Assembly (NCBI RefSeq): GCF_017562075.2
Contig: NC_054082.1
Coordinates: 33,821,148-33,885,147, forward strand
DNA: 64,000 bases
DNA from: Anopheles merus
Taxonomy: Eukaryota; Arthropoda; Insecta; Diptera; Culicidae
Direction of reading: 5' to 3'
The first letter of the stretch is position 1, and every line of letters begins with the position of its first letter. The notes beneath the pieces were generated by a model, which saw only the letters and a list, made by a program, of their open reading frames with translations, ran no database searches and had not been told where the DNA came from. This document shows, piece after piece, positions 34,620 through 45,938 of the stretch. A program made the translations under genes and the position numbers.

Positions 34620-37312
34620 GTATGAATAAACATTGAATTGAGGAAAGTTAAATGAAAAAATTAAACTTGCGTTAAAAACATGAACATGAACACATAATAT
34701 TTCAAAAATCTTTCGAAACTTCCTATTAAGTCGAATTAAAAACAAACTCATCCTCGCTGAAAGATAGTAAAATCTACGCTAAACAAATATAACCGTCTTT
34801 TGCAACCAGTGTGCATACTGGATTCCAGGTGCATGCTGATTCCACCCAGATGGTACGGTAAAATAACAAAACATTCATTTAATTAAACAATCTATGCTTT
34901 CCATTTCCGGCTACCCCTTCCTACGCTCACGAACAAAGCACAAACGATCCAATTATTGCAATCCACTTTCCACCAACGATCGCAGCTCGGTGGTCCGAGC
35001 TCCCGATTCCGTACAGTAAAAAAAAACCTTCACCCCACTGCCATTACTTTTCTCCGCTTGACTAATCCTATTTTTCTTCAATTACCATCCCTGGCCATCC
35101 CCCGCCCGTATTGTGCCGGATCGAACGACCCATTCCGAAGGGTGACATATTTGTAAACACTTTTTCTCGGCGCTGCTTATCAGATGGCACAAAATACCGA
35201 CTGCCCCAGCCAGCGAAGATGCCAAGTGGAATATAATCGCAAAATAACCACAAACATTGAATAATTCGATTCGGTTTCATCCTTGCAATTGTCCCACAAA
35301 TTGCCCAACCGTCTTGCACCCTTCCCACCGGCTCATAATCAGCTTTTGAGCTGGAGTAGGGCAGCGAAGCAGCACAATAAAAGGAGGTGGGGTGCGAAAA
35401 CAAACACAGAGAACAAATACCACCATTTCGGAATCGAATTTCGTCCCCCGTCTTTGTCCGAGCGGAAGGGAAAGAAAGCCGATGCCACCCCGGCCAAGGC
35501 ATATAAACCAAAGGATTAAGCACTGCAGGATTGAAATTAAGCTGACACTTTATGCCAACCGCGCATGCCGGCGGTGCCGATTCCAATCGCAACCCTAAAA
35601 CTGGGACGTATTTTTCTTCAAGCCCCTTCCCACACCGAAAACGGTTTGCGTCCGGATTGAACAGAACGGCTAAGCAATACTAATCCACCCAATAATCCGA
35701 TGGTAAGCGAAGAAAAGTACCAGCACGGCACAGCAGCGCGTCCCCAAAGCGCAGCTTACGTACAGACGGGCACTACCTGTACCATTGTGCACAGGTTCAC
35801 ATTGTTCCAGCGGCACCGCGGTACGGTTCGTTTATTTCGACGCGCTCCAGCCCGGCCAATGGCAAAGCTTTGTTGTTGCTCGTTGTGCACGCAAGTGATG
35901 CAAACGTCTCGCAAAGCACATAAATTGCAAAGCACCTTAGCACCCATTTACAATGCAATAGGCGTCAGGTCGCGCTCAACCTCCTTAACGCCGAGTGAAG
36001 TGAGTGTGAAGCCAGAATGTTCGCTCTGGCGAAGGATGCAACGGCTTCACACCCCTCCCCTCACGGGAAAAGATGAATGACGGATGAACGTGGGCAGTGC
36101 TTTTTTTTTTGCTCTTCTATGTGTTTGCTTCGTTTGCTGTCACTTCAAACCTTCATTTTAAGATGCTGAACACCTTCTTTTTTTGTACGTGTGTTGAACA
36201 CCCATGCAACCCGTTTTTGCCGGATTCGTTTTTTTTTGTTGTACTGTTCTGTTCGCTTTGCTTTCGTGCGATCGTCACAGAACTCTCCCCGGCCGTGCTG
36301 GACCGTGCGACCGTCCCCCCAACGGACAACTTAATGAGCACGACGCTCTAAGATTGAATAATTCATACCTTCATTCCCGCAGATTTCCATTTGAGATTAA
36401 ATTGCGATGAAGATAAAATATTTAAATTCATCTAAATTTATTCCAACCGAAGCCGCCACCCAGCGTCGTGCCCGACGACGGGGGGAAAGCCCCACACCCC
36501 CTCGTTCCGTGCCTTTAGTCACGGGTTTCTCCTGCCGCAGGTTCGTCGCGCACGTGTTGGTGAAATTGAAGAAAAGCAACACTCCGAAGCGCTCGTGTTA
36601 GCGCTGTCGGTGAACGAATAGAGCGAAGGAAGGATAGTAGCGATGAGCCTCGGCGACTCTTCCGTGCCTTTCCAACACACACACACGCATGCACACACCC
36701 GCTCAGTAGATCATCATCAACGCCATTCATCCATTCAAAAGATGGATTCACCGTGGTTCCCAGCATTGCGCCAACGGTCAGAAAGCTCTCGGCTTAAATC
36801 TTTTTTGGCATGCAAACACACAGACACACAATCTCGCCTGCCGCAGCCATCGTCCCTGCCAGACCAGGTAGCTCGCCCGGTGTCCCCGAACATGCAATCG
36901 CCTCGAGTCAACTTTCTTCCTGGCCCAGGTGCCCCAGCATCGCCCCCGTCATAGCGCCGCTGTCTTCCGTAGTCTTCCCACTGTGTAACGAAGCGCTGCT
37001 TACTCTAAAATGAAGGTGTGATGTGGCTCGTAGTAGAGCAGGGTTCATTTGAAATTCCTGCCAACCCTGTCCACCTGGGAGAAGAATCTTTCATTTTTCC
37101 TTGGTGTGTGTGTGTGTGTGAACGTTTAATATGGTTGCTTTGCGACGACTGGAATATTTTATACACTTTTAAAACTGTGCGAGTCCCTGTGGAGAAGTAG
37201 AACGCGGAAAGAAAATGCCGCTGAGAGCCTTTCGTGATGAAAAATAAATTGCACAAACGATCTTTAGATTTGCCGTACTTTTATTAGTTCTTATTATACT
37301 CTTTGCTCATTG
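34620..37312. other. Non-coding stretch, no gene recognised
   Basis: About 2.7 kb. Open frames (up to 174 codons at 35068-35592, minus) overlap frames on the opposite strand and lack motifs. A (TG)8 run sits near 37104-37119. No mobile element borders were found. Confidence 0.5.
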
Positions 37313-37314
37313 TA

Positions 37315-38212
37315 CAGGCGGTCCCCAAGATACACGGTTAATGCGGACCAAAAACAGCCCGAAAATACGGTGTATCTCGAATTTCTGCACAAGTCGAATC
37401 TCCAGCCAAAATATCACTAATCATCGTCTAATATTGCAAGTACGGGGTGGTTTTATACACCAATTTAATTATTTGATATGATTCTACTGCATGTGACCGA
37501 TTTAAACCTTTTGAAATGGCATTTTACACTCGATCAATACGGAAAATATTTGACATTTCACAATGGATGTGTCAAATCAGTACAATTTGCTCAAAGAACT
37601 GTCAAAGGGGCCCTTTCCGTTTGAAGTTCGTAGGCTGAAATATCAGCCTGTCAGCTGTACGCATTGTATAGCAGTTTTTGAGCAGCTATCTAAGTGAGTA
37701 TAATATACAGGTGTGCTTATCCCAAGGTGTATGAATTTAGAAGGCTGATTTTTATCGCTTCTGCTTCTGAATGAAGATTTTAAGAGTGTTTTGTGTATTC
37801 GCCAAGCCTCCAGAAAGCTTTTTTGAGCAAAAGTTTTCGCCCATCCTGTCAAAAAGTGATATTCAAATTTGGTTATAAAAAACATGCTATGATACCACCT
37901 GGACTACATACACTTTGATTCTAGATTCCACCATGTGATCTCTTTAATGCATCTTGGGATAAATGTAAACAACACCTTGTTTTCGAGCAGGTACTCGAAT
38001 CTAATTCTAGCTTTGTGGCTAGAATAATCTAGACTGAAAATTGCAGGCTAGTTTTTTGTGTGGTTTTGTATGGAGTGTTTACATGATTTCAGCCTCCAAC
38101 TGTCAAACTCCATACAAAAAACTAACTACAATCGTGAAGGACCCCAAATTTGAAAATGCGCGTACCTCCGAATCCGCGTATAAGAGGTACCGTGCATCTC
38201 GGGGACCGCCTG
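37315..38212. mobile_element. Tc1/mariner (pogo-like) non-autonomous element, 898 bp
   Basis: Inverted repeats match at 22 of the first 24 positions: left CAGGCGGTCCCCAAGATACA, right (reverse complement) CAGGCGGTCCCCGAGATGCA. TA dinucleotides at 37313-37314 and 38213-38214 fit a TA target duplication. A CAGG...CCTG terminus with TA is usual for pogo/Tigger-type members of the superfamily. No transposase frame is present. An internal hairpin (arms TTTTGTATGGAGT and ACTCCATACAAAA) lies around 38064-38118. Confidence 0.85.
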
Positions 38213-38864
38213 TACGTTAAACGACAGATGGATTTTGTTGTTTGTCTTATATTTCATCTACCAAACATGATAAAATCAGTCAATAAGAAGTTCTATTACT
38301 ATTAACCATGATAAAGATAACCTTCAATCACTGGTTTACTGACTATTTTCTATTTTTATCATTTTTTCGATTGCTTGCATTTAGTGCGCTAAATGACGCG
38401 TCGTTTGAATGTCACTACAGTGTCGAAACTACATCCCACCATTCATCCAGTACGACTCCCCGTGCACTTTTAAATGGTTAGAACCACACACCAGCAACCT
38501 TTATTTAAAAATGCAATTCCACTTATAAAACCAGTTTCCTGTGCAGTCTCGATTACCTTCGAAACTTTTCCATTGCATGCAGACACACGGCGTTCAAACA
38601 GTGCCGACCTCGTGCACGGTTGGAGCAATATAATTTCCTTGGTCAGTTGCCGTTTCGATCATATTCCTGCACTGGAACCGCACCGGCGTGCCGTGGTTTG
38701 AGAAATGGAAACCAAACCAGCTGGTGAGACAAAAAAAGCCGGACAAAGTTAAAACACTTTTTAATTAGTTGCTAAGTTGTTCAACCACTTCACTTCCTAT
38801 CGTCTATTATCTATTCGCAGCAACGGCAGCTCGACACGCTCGAGATGTAGCGCTAGCAAATGGA

Positions 38865-38877
38865 GGGGGGGGGGGGG
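38865..38877. repeat. Homopolymer G tract (13 G)
   Basis: Thirteen consecutive G after TGGA. Confidence 0.9.
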
Positions 38878-39588
38878 CAAAAAATACAATACATTCAAAA
38901 AAACGACCAAGCGAGTGAGAACCAGAACAAAACAAAAACGCAATCCTCATCTGAGCTGGTGAGCTGGTGAGAAAATCCCGGTACGTAAGGATATTTTACA
39001 TAATCAGTTTGCGTGAAAGTGCTCGCTCATTGTGGTAATTAAATATTCCTAATGGTTGTTTTCATTCCGTCCCGAGCTTACGGTCCCGATCTAAATTCAT
39101 CATTTGCGTCTGTCCACGGTGACTAGTGACTAGTATTCTGGAGGCATTTTAATTTTTTTTATTTTTCCTCTACAAATCTAAACAAACTTTTGCCGATTAT
39201 GTGTGAACGGTGATGAGAATGATGGAATTCGCATAATTTATTTCAATTAAGCAATAGCTACTGCAGCAAAATGAGTGCCAGTAAATAAGTCCCGCGAACA
39301 GCAGTTTTGAAGAAGAACTTTGCACACCCATTGTTGAGACTCTCAGGCGAAGAATCCATTCGGAATGGTGATAACTTTATTGCCGCTGCTGCAATTGGCT
39401 AGTTAATATAATTGAAAACCTTCCCTAAAGTGGTTCGCAACTTTCACAACAGCCGTCACTGTATTCATTGCCATTTTCCGATTCACCCAAGCGCAGTCGA
39501 TGCTTCATATCTTGCGCTTCTAACCTAACCAGTTTCAAATGAAGCAAAGTTGGCTGATGAAAGTGTTGACAAGAGAGAGAAAAAAAAC

Positions 39589-39610
39589 CACACACACACA
39601 CACACACACA
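39589..39610. repeat. (CA)n microsatellite
   Basis: About 22 bp of pure CA after a short GAGAGAAAA run. Confidence 0.95.
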
Positions 39611-40053
39611 GATCCAAGAGCGCAACTCAGAAGGGAATGGAACGAATTTGCATTGTAACTGTGACGGTTCCTAGCCAACCATTTGGCAATTTGAAAAGTC
39701 CCCCTTGCCCCGTTCCCTTTGAGCCGATCTCGCGGCTCGACGCGAACGCCTTTACACCATTGCCATAATGAGTAAAGTTTTATGAACGCAAACTCATCGC
39801 AGAATTGAGGGGTTGCAGTTTTTCTTTCGCTTTCGCTTATGCCGGTTTGCTTCCCCATCACCCACACCGTACGCACACGATCGGTACCGCACACGATCGA
39901 CCGATAGGAATTGAGAGCAAGCGAAAATGGCGCTGGCCTTATTTGCTTGCTTGGGCAGACCGGGCAAGCCTCACCGCAAAAAGTCCATTACGCATCATCT
40001 AGCAGCTAACGAGTTTTTGCGGTATGTCCAGCGCAAACTATTTTTTTCCGACA

Positions 40054-40106
40054 TAGAGAGAGAGAGAGGGAGAGAGAGGGAGAGAGACAAAGAGAGAGAG
40101 AGAGAG
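40054..40106. repeat. Imperfect (GA)n microsatellite
   Basis: GA repeat with GGG and ACAA interruptions over about 53 bp. Confidence 0.92.
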
Positions 40107-40898
40107 CAAACAAAAAAGAAATGAATTCTAATCATTTCCATTCGTATTTCCATATCGCTTCCGGGCGCAGAGAAAAGAACGCTACCGGCATGCACACACA
40201 CACAAACCGAAAAGGCAAATCCACCATCAAATTGTCACCTTGTAAAGGATTTGATTCTCCGCCCGCGGTACCGATGGGCCGAAAGTGTGTAGAAACAGAA
40301 CGGAGAAGGTACACGGAGCAAAACCACACTTTAATCTGACGGCTAACAACCAACTCAACACAACTCGTTGTCGCAAAGCCGTGAGCGTGAGACACTGACT
40401 GAGTTGGTCTTAGGGCGCACGGTGTCGCCTAACGCCTAAATCGCGGCAAACCCCAGCCGTCACAGCTCAGCTGCGCGTGGCAGCAACAGCTCCTACACTC
40501 TACTTCGCTTCAGCAAATTCATGTCGCCGGACGGCACCCGGACGGACGGAAAGTCAGCCGAGGCAAAATGGCAACCATAAATCCCTGTCCCGCCCGCCCG
40601 GCAACTGCCAAAACAGACAGACAGAGGCGAATAGCGCTGTCCGTGGGAAAGCTTTTTCGGCACCAGCACCAACGTCCCCACTGGTCGGTCAACACGGTGG
40701 GCTGCTGTCACCCCTTTCGAGGGCCTACCTCTTCACCGTGGGAATAAGCTCCAGTCCATCGTCCACGGGAAAAGGCCGACGCGAACGGACGCAAAAATCC
40801 ATTTCCCATCGTGGGCTAATGTAACGAACATGTACTTTCCCCGCCGGGACCGCTAGACCGCGGCCCATCGCTACCGCCACCCAAACCCTCTGGGCTAG

Positions 40899-40902
<4 letters not shown>

Positions 40903-40986
<84 letters not shown>
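40903..40986. repeat. Compound (CT)n-(CA)n microsatellite, 84 bp
   Basis: About 56 bp of pure CT passes directly into about 28 bp of pure CA. Compound tracts of this kind are common in insect introns. Confidence 0.97.
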
Positions 40987-40988
<2 letters not shown>

Positions 40989-41254
40989 TAATGAACACGC
41001 ACATAGAAGAAATAGTGCTTTACTTTATCTAACCCGACATCCCTTTTGGCTGGACCACCGGAGCACGTTAAATTGCAAAAACATATCCACGCTAGGAATG
41101 GCTGGGAATGGGGAGCTTTAACCTGGTTTAAGGATTCTTCACTTTTCACCACCCACCCAAGGACGGAATGAAAAACGGTGTTGGCAATGGAACACGCTGT
41201 GGTCATTCTCCCTTCACGGTGGTGTCCGTTCACTCGTTCACCTTGTGTTGTTCT

Positions 41255-41263
41255 GTCTCTCTT

Positions 41264-41303
<40 letters not shown>

Positions 41304-41320
41304 ATCTCTCTCCTCTCTTT
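41255..41320. repeat. Imperfect (CT)n microsatellite
   Basis: CT repeat with TTT, CCT and TTTA interruptions. Confidence 0.93.
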
Positions 41321-41634
41321 CATTTACTTTCAATCTGTAGAGCACTAGAGCCAGTCAAGCGTAAGCCGTAATGAAAGCAGCTTCCTGCCGCTTCTTATGA
41401 GAGCAGAAATCTTTTACCACCTTGCGTCCCATTTGTTACCACACATACACAAGCGCGCGCGCACACACACACCCATACACATCTAAACCACAAACAGGGA
41501 GATAAGTTTTACGGGCACGGTCGTAAATAAAATTAACACTTCATACACATTTATTATTAACGAATGCTGGTCTCGTAAAACTTTACGAGAAGTGCGACCA
41601 AGATTCACGGAGCCACCAACACACTACGGGTTAT

Positions 41635-41655
41635 GCTGCTGCTGCTGCTGCTGCT
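41635..41655. repeat. (GCT)7 trinucleotide repeat
   Basis: Seven perfect GCT units in DNA with no supported reading frame, so it is not evidence for a poly-amino-acid tract. Confidence 0.95.
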
Positions 41656-43385
41656 ATGCGCCTTTCACACCTTCTCGCTGGTGCTTTTTACTTTGCGCGT
41701 GACATTTTGACGTTGACCATTTTGGGTGGATTAAGCGCGAAAAGAATTGCTCTCACGACAAAAGCGAAAAGCGTTGTTTGGTGGGTTTTTGTTTTCATTA
41801 TTTTTGCTTTATGCTGGGTGTAAGCTTTGCATCGGAGCTTGCCGAGCTGGCACCAGCTCCTTACCAGCAGAGGTGCCACTGGTGGTTGATTTATTGTGCA
41901 TTCGGGTGCTTATCATGATGCGTTTTCCCTCATCGTGCACAGCTTTAGTTGTGGGTTAATTTTGAGTACAAACTATTGAATTTTCGATTAAAACCTTCAA
42001 TTAAACAGTACCATCAACTAAATACGTCCTACAAAGCATACTAGTTCAACAAACCAGAACAAAACAAACCCTTTATTGATTGCGGTGTGGCATTGTTGTT
42101 GCTTATGTTCATTGTCATTCTTGTGTCGCGTATGATGTGAACTGTAAGCCTTTTAATTTTACCTGCTACTATTCACCACTACACGAACCAGCATCAATCA
42201 ACAGCAGAGCATATGTGTGCCTTCGTACGCGCGTACACTAACAAATGGAACAATTTATCATTCACCTATTGCATTGGCGCTTCGGTCTCTCTCTTTCTTT
42301 CTCTTCGCCTCCTGTTGGGGATGAAAAATTCAACAAAGTTACGCCGTATATTAATCATGCTTTCAACAGCCACAATAACAGCGACAACAAATGCCGAACC
42401 AGGCAGCAAACCTAACACAACCGAGCATCGTTTATGGAGTGCGCTGTTGGACTTCTGACCTACTGTTGGCTCTCTATATTCCACTCCATCCCTCCTTGAA
42501 AGAGGTGAACATGTGTACTTGCTAGCCGTTCCACCAAACCGATAGGCATAGGCAGGATGCGCATCCGATGCGGGTGCACATGTGCTAGCGAGCGAAAACA
42601 TTCATCATAATTGTGTCATCATTAAAATTGTGTCATTCAATCGTGCGCTCCCAGTGACGGTAGGCCTGCTCCGAACTATCCTGGCCTGCTATTTAGTCGT
42701 ACTTGGGCGTAGCAGTACAGGAAAAACTACGTGACATTTCCATCACATTACAACGTTGGCCACCAATCCCTCCGAATTCGAATCGTTTATGTTCACAATG
42801 TAGGTTACCACTGTCTACTCCGTCTCGTGGACTGTATTAAGTAAGGGAGCAGTACTCCCGAGCCAAAGTCTTAACTTAGGTTAGCACCCCGCTCTAAACT
42901 TCCACCTAGCTAACTGCGGAAATTGTCAAAGAGGTCTTGCTACTCTTAATAAGAATCGAACTTCCCAATAAAATCACTGCTCACCCAACACTTGAAGTAA
43001 TAACTTAGTTAATTTTGCTGGATTTGTAACTCGATTAATTGGTCATTTCTGGAGTGTTCTTATCAGGAGCCTACGTGCCCCGTTAGCGATACATACATTT
43101 TCTTATTTAATTCTCGTTGCATTGGCACTATTCCAAGTTGGATTCTGTCTAATGGGAAAATACATGTAATGCGTGTTGCCTAGGCATTCGCGTTATTAAT
43201 TAATTGCCTAGCTTAAGGGTGTGTTCTGCCTATCTCAAAATCCAACACACACTTTGATAGTTCTTTTTACTGTGATTTCTTGAGTTACTTCATAGCCAAT
43301 GCACACTGTGTATGAATCTTTTGTGCATAAATCACAAAAAGCATACCCTGCCGACTATTTCTAATTGCCCATCCTAATGGAACGA

Positions 43386-43441
43386 TACCGAGCCATGTCC
43401 CGACGACGTGCTCCATCGTGATCAGGCAAACAAGAGAGAGA
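43386..43441 (+). mobile_element. Fragment: 3' end of the (AG)n-tailed non-LTR element
   Basis: Starting with TACCGAGCCATGTC, this segment aligns with the last coding bases and tail of the element at 45845-45900: GCCATGTC, then GACGTGCTC, then ATCRTGAKCAGG, then AGAGAGAG. It is a severely 5'-truncated copy of about 55 bp. Like the larger copy it ends in AG repeats rather than poly(A). Confidence 0.65.
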
Positions 43442-43698
43442 TAGCTAGAATAGAATTATGAAGTGTTGTAACCAAAAAAAAACATTGTGCTTGTGCTGTT
43501 TACCTCATCTTGAATGCAGGTTCATCCTACATTTTTCCGCACAAACCCCATCCCGATTTGCAGTGTGTACAATGTAGTGTTGGGAATTTCGTTAAAAAAA
43601 AGGAACGGAACGGAACTAGTTCATTTTTCAAAAAGAACGGAACGTGAACCTGGGGTGCAAAAGTACCGACCCAGAGCTTAGAAGCCAAACTGTCATCC

Positions 43699-43713
43699 GG
43701 GGGGGGGGGGGGG
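43699..43713. repeat. Homopolymer G tract (15 G)
   Basis: Fifteen consecutive G inside hAT element C. Confidence 0.9.
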
Positions 43714-43854
43714 TTGTTAATTGTTACAGGATATAAAAAGGCGTTTCTTCAATCTGAAATCATATCTGACACCAAATCTAGATGGGTTCAATCTATGTCC
43801 AGTAAGCTGTACCAGCTGTGCTAATATAAAGCATGCATTTATTATCTAGCATTT

Positions 43855-44038
43855 TTTAACTTTTTAGATGCGACGACCATTTTCGATCAAAGCCTTCCTG
43901 TACCACTGATAGGCTTGGCAATCAGTAACTTAAATGCCCATAGCAGGATAATCATCCCAGCGTATGGGGGCACGATCCATTCGAGGATTTTACCCATGCC
44001 GAAGTTATTGAGTGGTCCGAGTTGACGATTGTATCACG
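43855..44038 (-). mobile_element. SINE200-like element nested in hAT element C, diverged
   Basis: On the minus strand the blocks follow the order of the copy at 34379: CATGGG near the B-box position, GATCGTGCCCCCATACGC, then TTATCCTGCTATGGG, then GTGGTACAGGAAGGC and TTGATCGAAAATGGT, and an AAAAAGTTAAAAA tail. The B-box is degenerate (GGGTAAAATCC), so it should no longer be transcribed by pol III. Confidence 0.7.
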
Positions 44039-44629
44039 AGATTGACTAATTATTTGAATTTCACTTACTACTTAAAACAAATAGTTTTTTTTTACATAAA
44101 TCGTTTACAACATCACGGCACTCAAACGGTTGTCGAATGGAACAGAATGCTTCGAATCGAATGGCTAAATATTGGAATCATGCCGAGTGCCACGATCAAG
44201 TGGATATCGTGGCATAAAAAATAAATACATTTTATTCTTCGTTGTTCATACTCACATATTATAATACATTTTTTCCAACCAGTTCTGCCATATGAGTACA
44301 GATTTAAATTTTATAATAATTATTTGTCTAGTTAAGATAAGCTAAATTATAACAAAAAGTATAATAGATGTTACAAATTGCACCATAATACCAAATGCAA
44401 CACCATTTTTGGTTTCGCTTATCACGATTTTTATAAACGATACGCGACGAAGTGCGATGAATATTCCTGTGAGCATGGGAGAGTGCACAGGCAACAAATA
44501 CTGTGTGCGAGAAAGAGTGAACAAGTATCTTGCATGCAGCAAGCAACAACCGGCCAAAGCCGGTTTTTTCAAAGAACGGAACGCACGAACGATAGCACCT
44601 TGCTAACAATATTGAAGCGGCAAAGACCG

Positions 44630-44835
44630 GAGTGAACGGAAAGAACGAATTGAACGGAACGGAATGAACGGAAAGAACGGAAAGACCGAAATGAACGGAA
44701 CGGAACGGAATGAACGGAACGGAACGGAACGGAACGGAATGAACGGAATGAACGGAATGAACGGAATGAACGGAATGAACGGAACGGAATGAACGGAACG
44801 GAACGATTTTGTATAAAGGATCGGAACGGAACGGC
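44630..44835. repeat. GGAACGG/GAACGGAAT short-unit array
   Basis: About 200 bp built from GAACGGAAT and GAACG units in irregular order. It lies in the right subterminal part of hAT element C. The same GGAACGG motif also occurs near the left end. Confidence 0.92.
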
Positions 44836-45059
44836 CTACATAAAGAACGGAACTTTTTTACTAGGTTCGGACCGGAACGGCCAACACTAGTACAATGCAT
44901 TCATCATTCTTCAGCTCAGTTTTTCGGAGTACATTTTACCCTTGAGCGTATCGTCCCTCGTTGCTGAAACTCTTGCGTCGGAGGTTTTTGTAAGGTAATA
45001 TCCGTTAACACCTAGTACAGCAGAGTTATATTCTCACTGTAAATACATCGAAACAATGT

Positions 45060-45881
45060 ACTGCTTACCTTTTACTACTACACGCAGATGACATCGACAT
45101 CATCGGCAGGACAACAGCGAAGGTGTGTGAGGCGTACACCCGACTCAAACGCGAAGCAGCAAGAATTGGATTGAGAATCAATGCGACGAAGACGAAGTAC
45201 CTGCTTGCCGGTGACTCAGACCATCTGGGAAGCAGTGTATTAGTTGACGGCAACAGTCTCGAGGTGCTAAAGGAGTTTTGCTATTTCGGGACGGTCGTTA
45301 CTTCAGACAACGACATCAGCAGCGAAATCCGGAGACGCATTGTGCAGGGGAATCGTGCATATTATGGGCTTCACCGAATGCTGAGATCCAGAAGACTTCG
45401 AGCCCGCACGAAATGTGAGATATATCGCACATTGATTCGTCCGGTGGTCCTCTACGGACACGAATCCTGGACCATCCGAGCGGAGGATGCAAACGCTCTG
45501 GGCGTGTTTGAGCGACGCATCCTCCGGACCATCTTTGGCGGTGTGTTCGAGCATGCAGCGTGGAGGAGAAAGATGAACCACGAGCTTGCTGAGCTGTTCG
45601 GCAAACCGAGCACCCTGAAGGTGGCGAAAGCTGGCAGGATACGATGGCTGGGGCATGTCATGAGGATGCCGGACTCATGCCCCACCAAGAAGGTGTTCGA
45701 CAGCGATCCCCAGTTCGGCATAAGGCGCAGGGGAGCACAGCGAACTCGATGGCTGGAGCAGGTGAAGCGAGACCTGACGGAGATCGGGTGTCTGCATGGA
45801 TGGGAGGCTGCAGCCAGGGACCGAGCATCCTGGAGAAATATTGTTGACCGGGCCATGTCACATCGACGTGCTCGATCATGA
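45060..45881 (+). CDS. 5'-truncated non-LTR retrotransposon reverse transcriptase (C-terminal part)
   Basis: The frame is open through the stop at 45879-45881 and extends upstream of the first start-like codon at 45123. It enters within the reverse transcriptase palm: LLLHADDIDIIGRTT at 45072-45116 contains the catalytic Asp-Asp pair, with His where Tyr or Ala is usual. It continues through LRINATKTKYLLA, FCYFGTVVTSD, IYRTLIRPVVLYGHESW and WLGHVMRMPD to a basic, Trp-rich end. That order is typical of reverse transcriptases annotated in insect non-LTR elements. The clade (I/Loner/Outcast-like or relatives) is not resolved. The endonuclease and the first half of the reverse transcriptase are absent, so it is a dead-on-arrival 5' truncation although the remaining 270 codons are undamaged. 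Its exact left border was not determined. Confidence 0.85.
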   Translation, partial: TAYLLLLHADDIDIIGRTTAKVCEAYTRLKREAARIGLRINATKTKYLLAGDSDHLGSSVLVDGNSLEVLKEFCYFGTVVTSDNDISSEIRRRIVQGNRAYYGLHRMLRSRRLRARTKCEIYRTLIRPVVLYGHESWTIRAEDANALGVFERRILRTIFGGVFEHAAWRRKMNHELAELFGKPSTLKVAKAGRIRWLGHVMRMPDSCPTKKVFDSDPQFGIRRRGAQRTRWLEQVKRDLTEIGCLHGWEAAARDRASWRNIVDRAMSHRRARS

Positions 45882-45886
45882 GCAGG

Positions 45887-45888
<2 letters not shown>

Positions 45889-45935
<47 letters not shown>
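45889..45935 (+). repeat. (AG)n tail of the non-LTR element
   Basis: About 47 bp of pure AG begins seven bases after the stop codon. As the fragment at 43386 also ends in AG repeats at the same place, the run is best read as the element's own 3' terminal repeat. Confidence 0.75.

Positions 45936-45938
<3 letters not shown>

Larger units (their letters stand above)
38215..43385. other. Non-coding stretch rich in microsatellites
   Basis: About 5.2 kb with no recognisable gene. It holds a 13-G run, several GA/CT and CA repeats, and a (GCT)7 trinucleotide run, listed separately. Open frames here are mostly read-through of the repeats or short chance frames. Confidence 0.55.
43575..44889. mobile_element. 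hAT-like non-autonomous element (element C, 1315 bp)
   Basis: A perfect 8-bp duplication, GTACAATG, lies at 43567-43574 and 44890-44897. The termini are TAGTGTTGGGAATTTCG (left) and TAGTGTTGGCCGTTCCG (reverse complement of right), identical for the first nine bases. TAG.GTTGG ends with 8-bp duplications are typical of insect hAT elements. Both subterminal zones are rich in GGAACGG, and the right third carries a long array of it. A SINE200-like copy lies inside (43855-44038). No transposase frame is present; the 190-codon minus-strand frame over the right end is repeat read-through of Ser-Val-His type. Confidence 0.85.

Noticed and set aside
44328..44900. 190-codon Ser-Val-His-Pro-rich frame
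   Set aside because: It is a read-through of the GAACGG array in hAT element C.
45303..45879. Minus-strand frames over the reverse transcriptase
   Set aside because: Antisense shadows of the plus-strand reverse transcriptase, which has clear family motifs.
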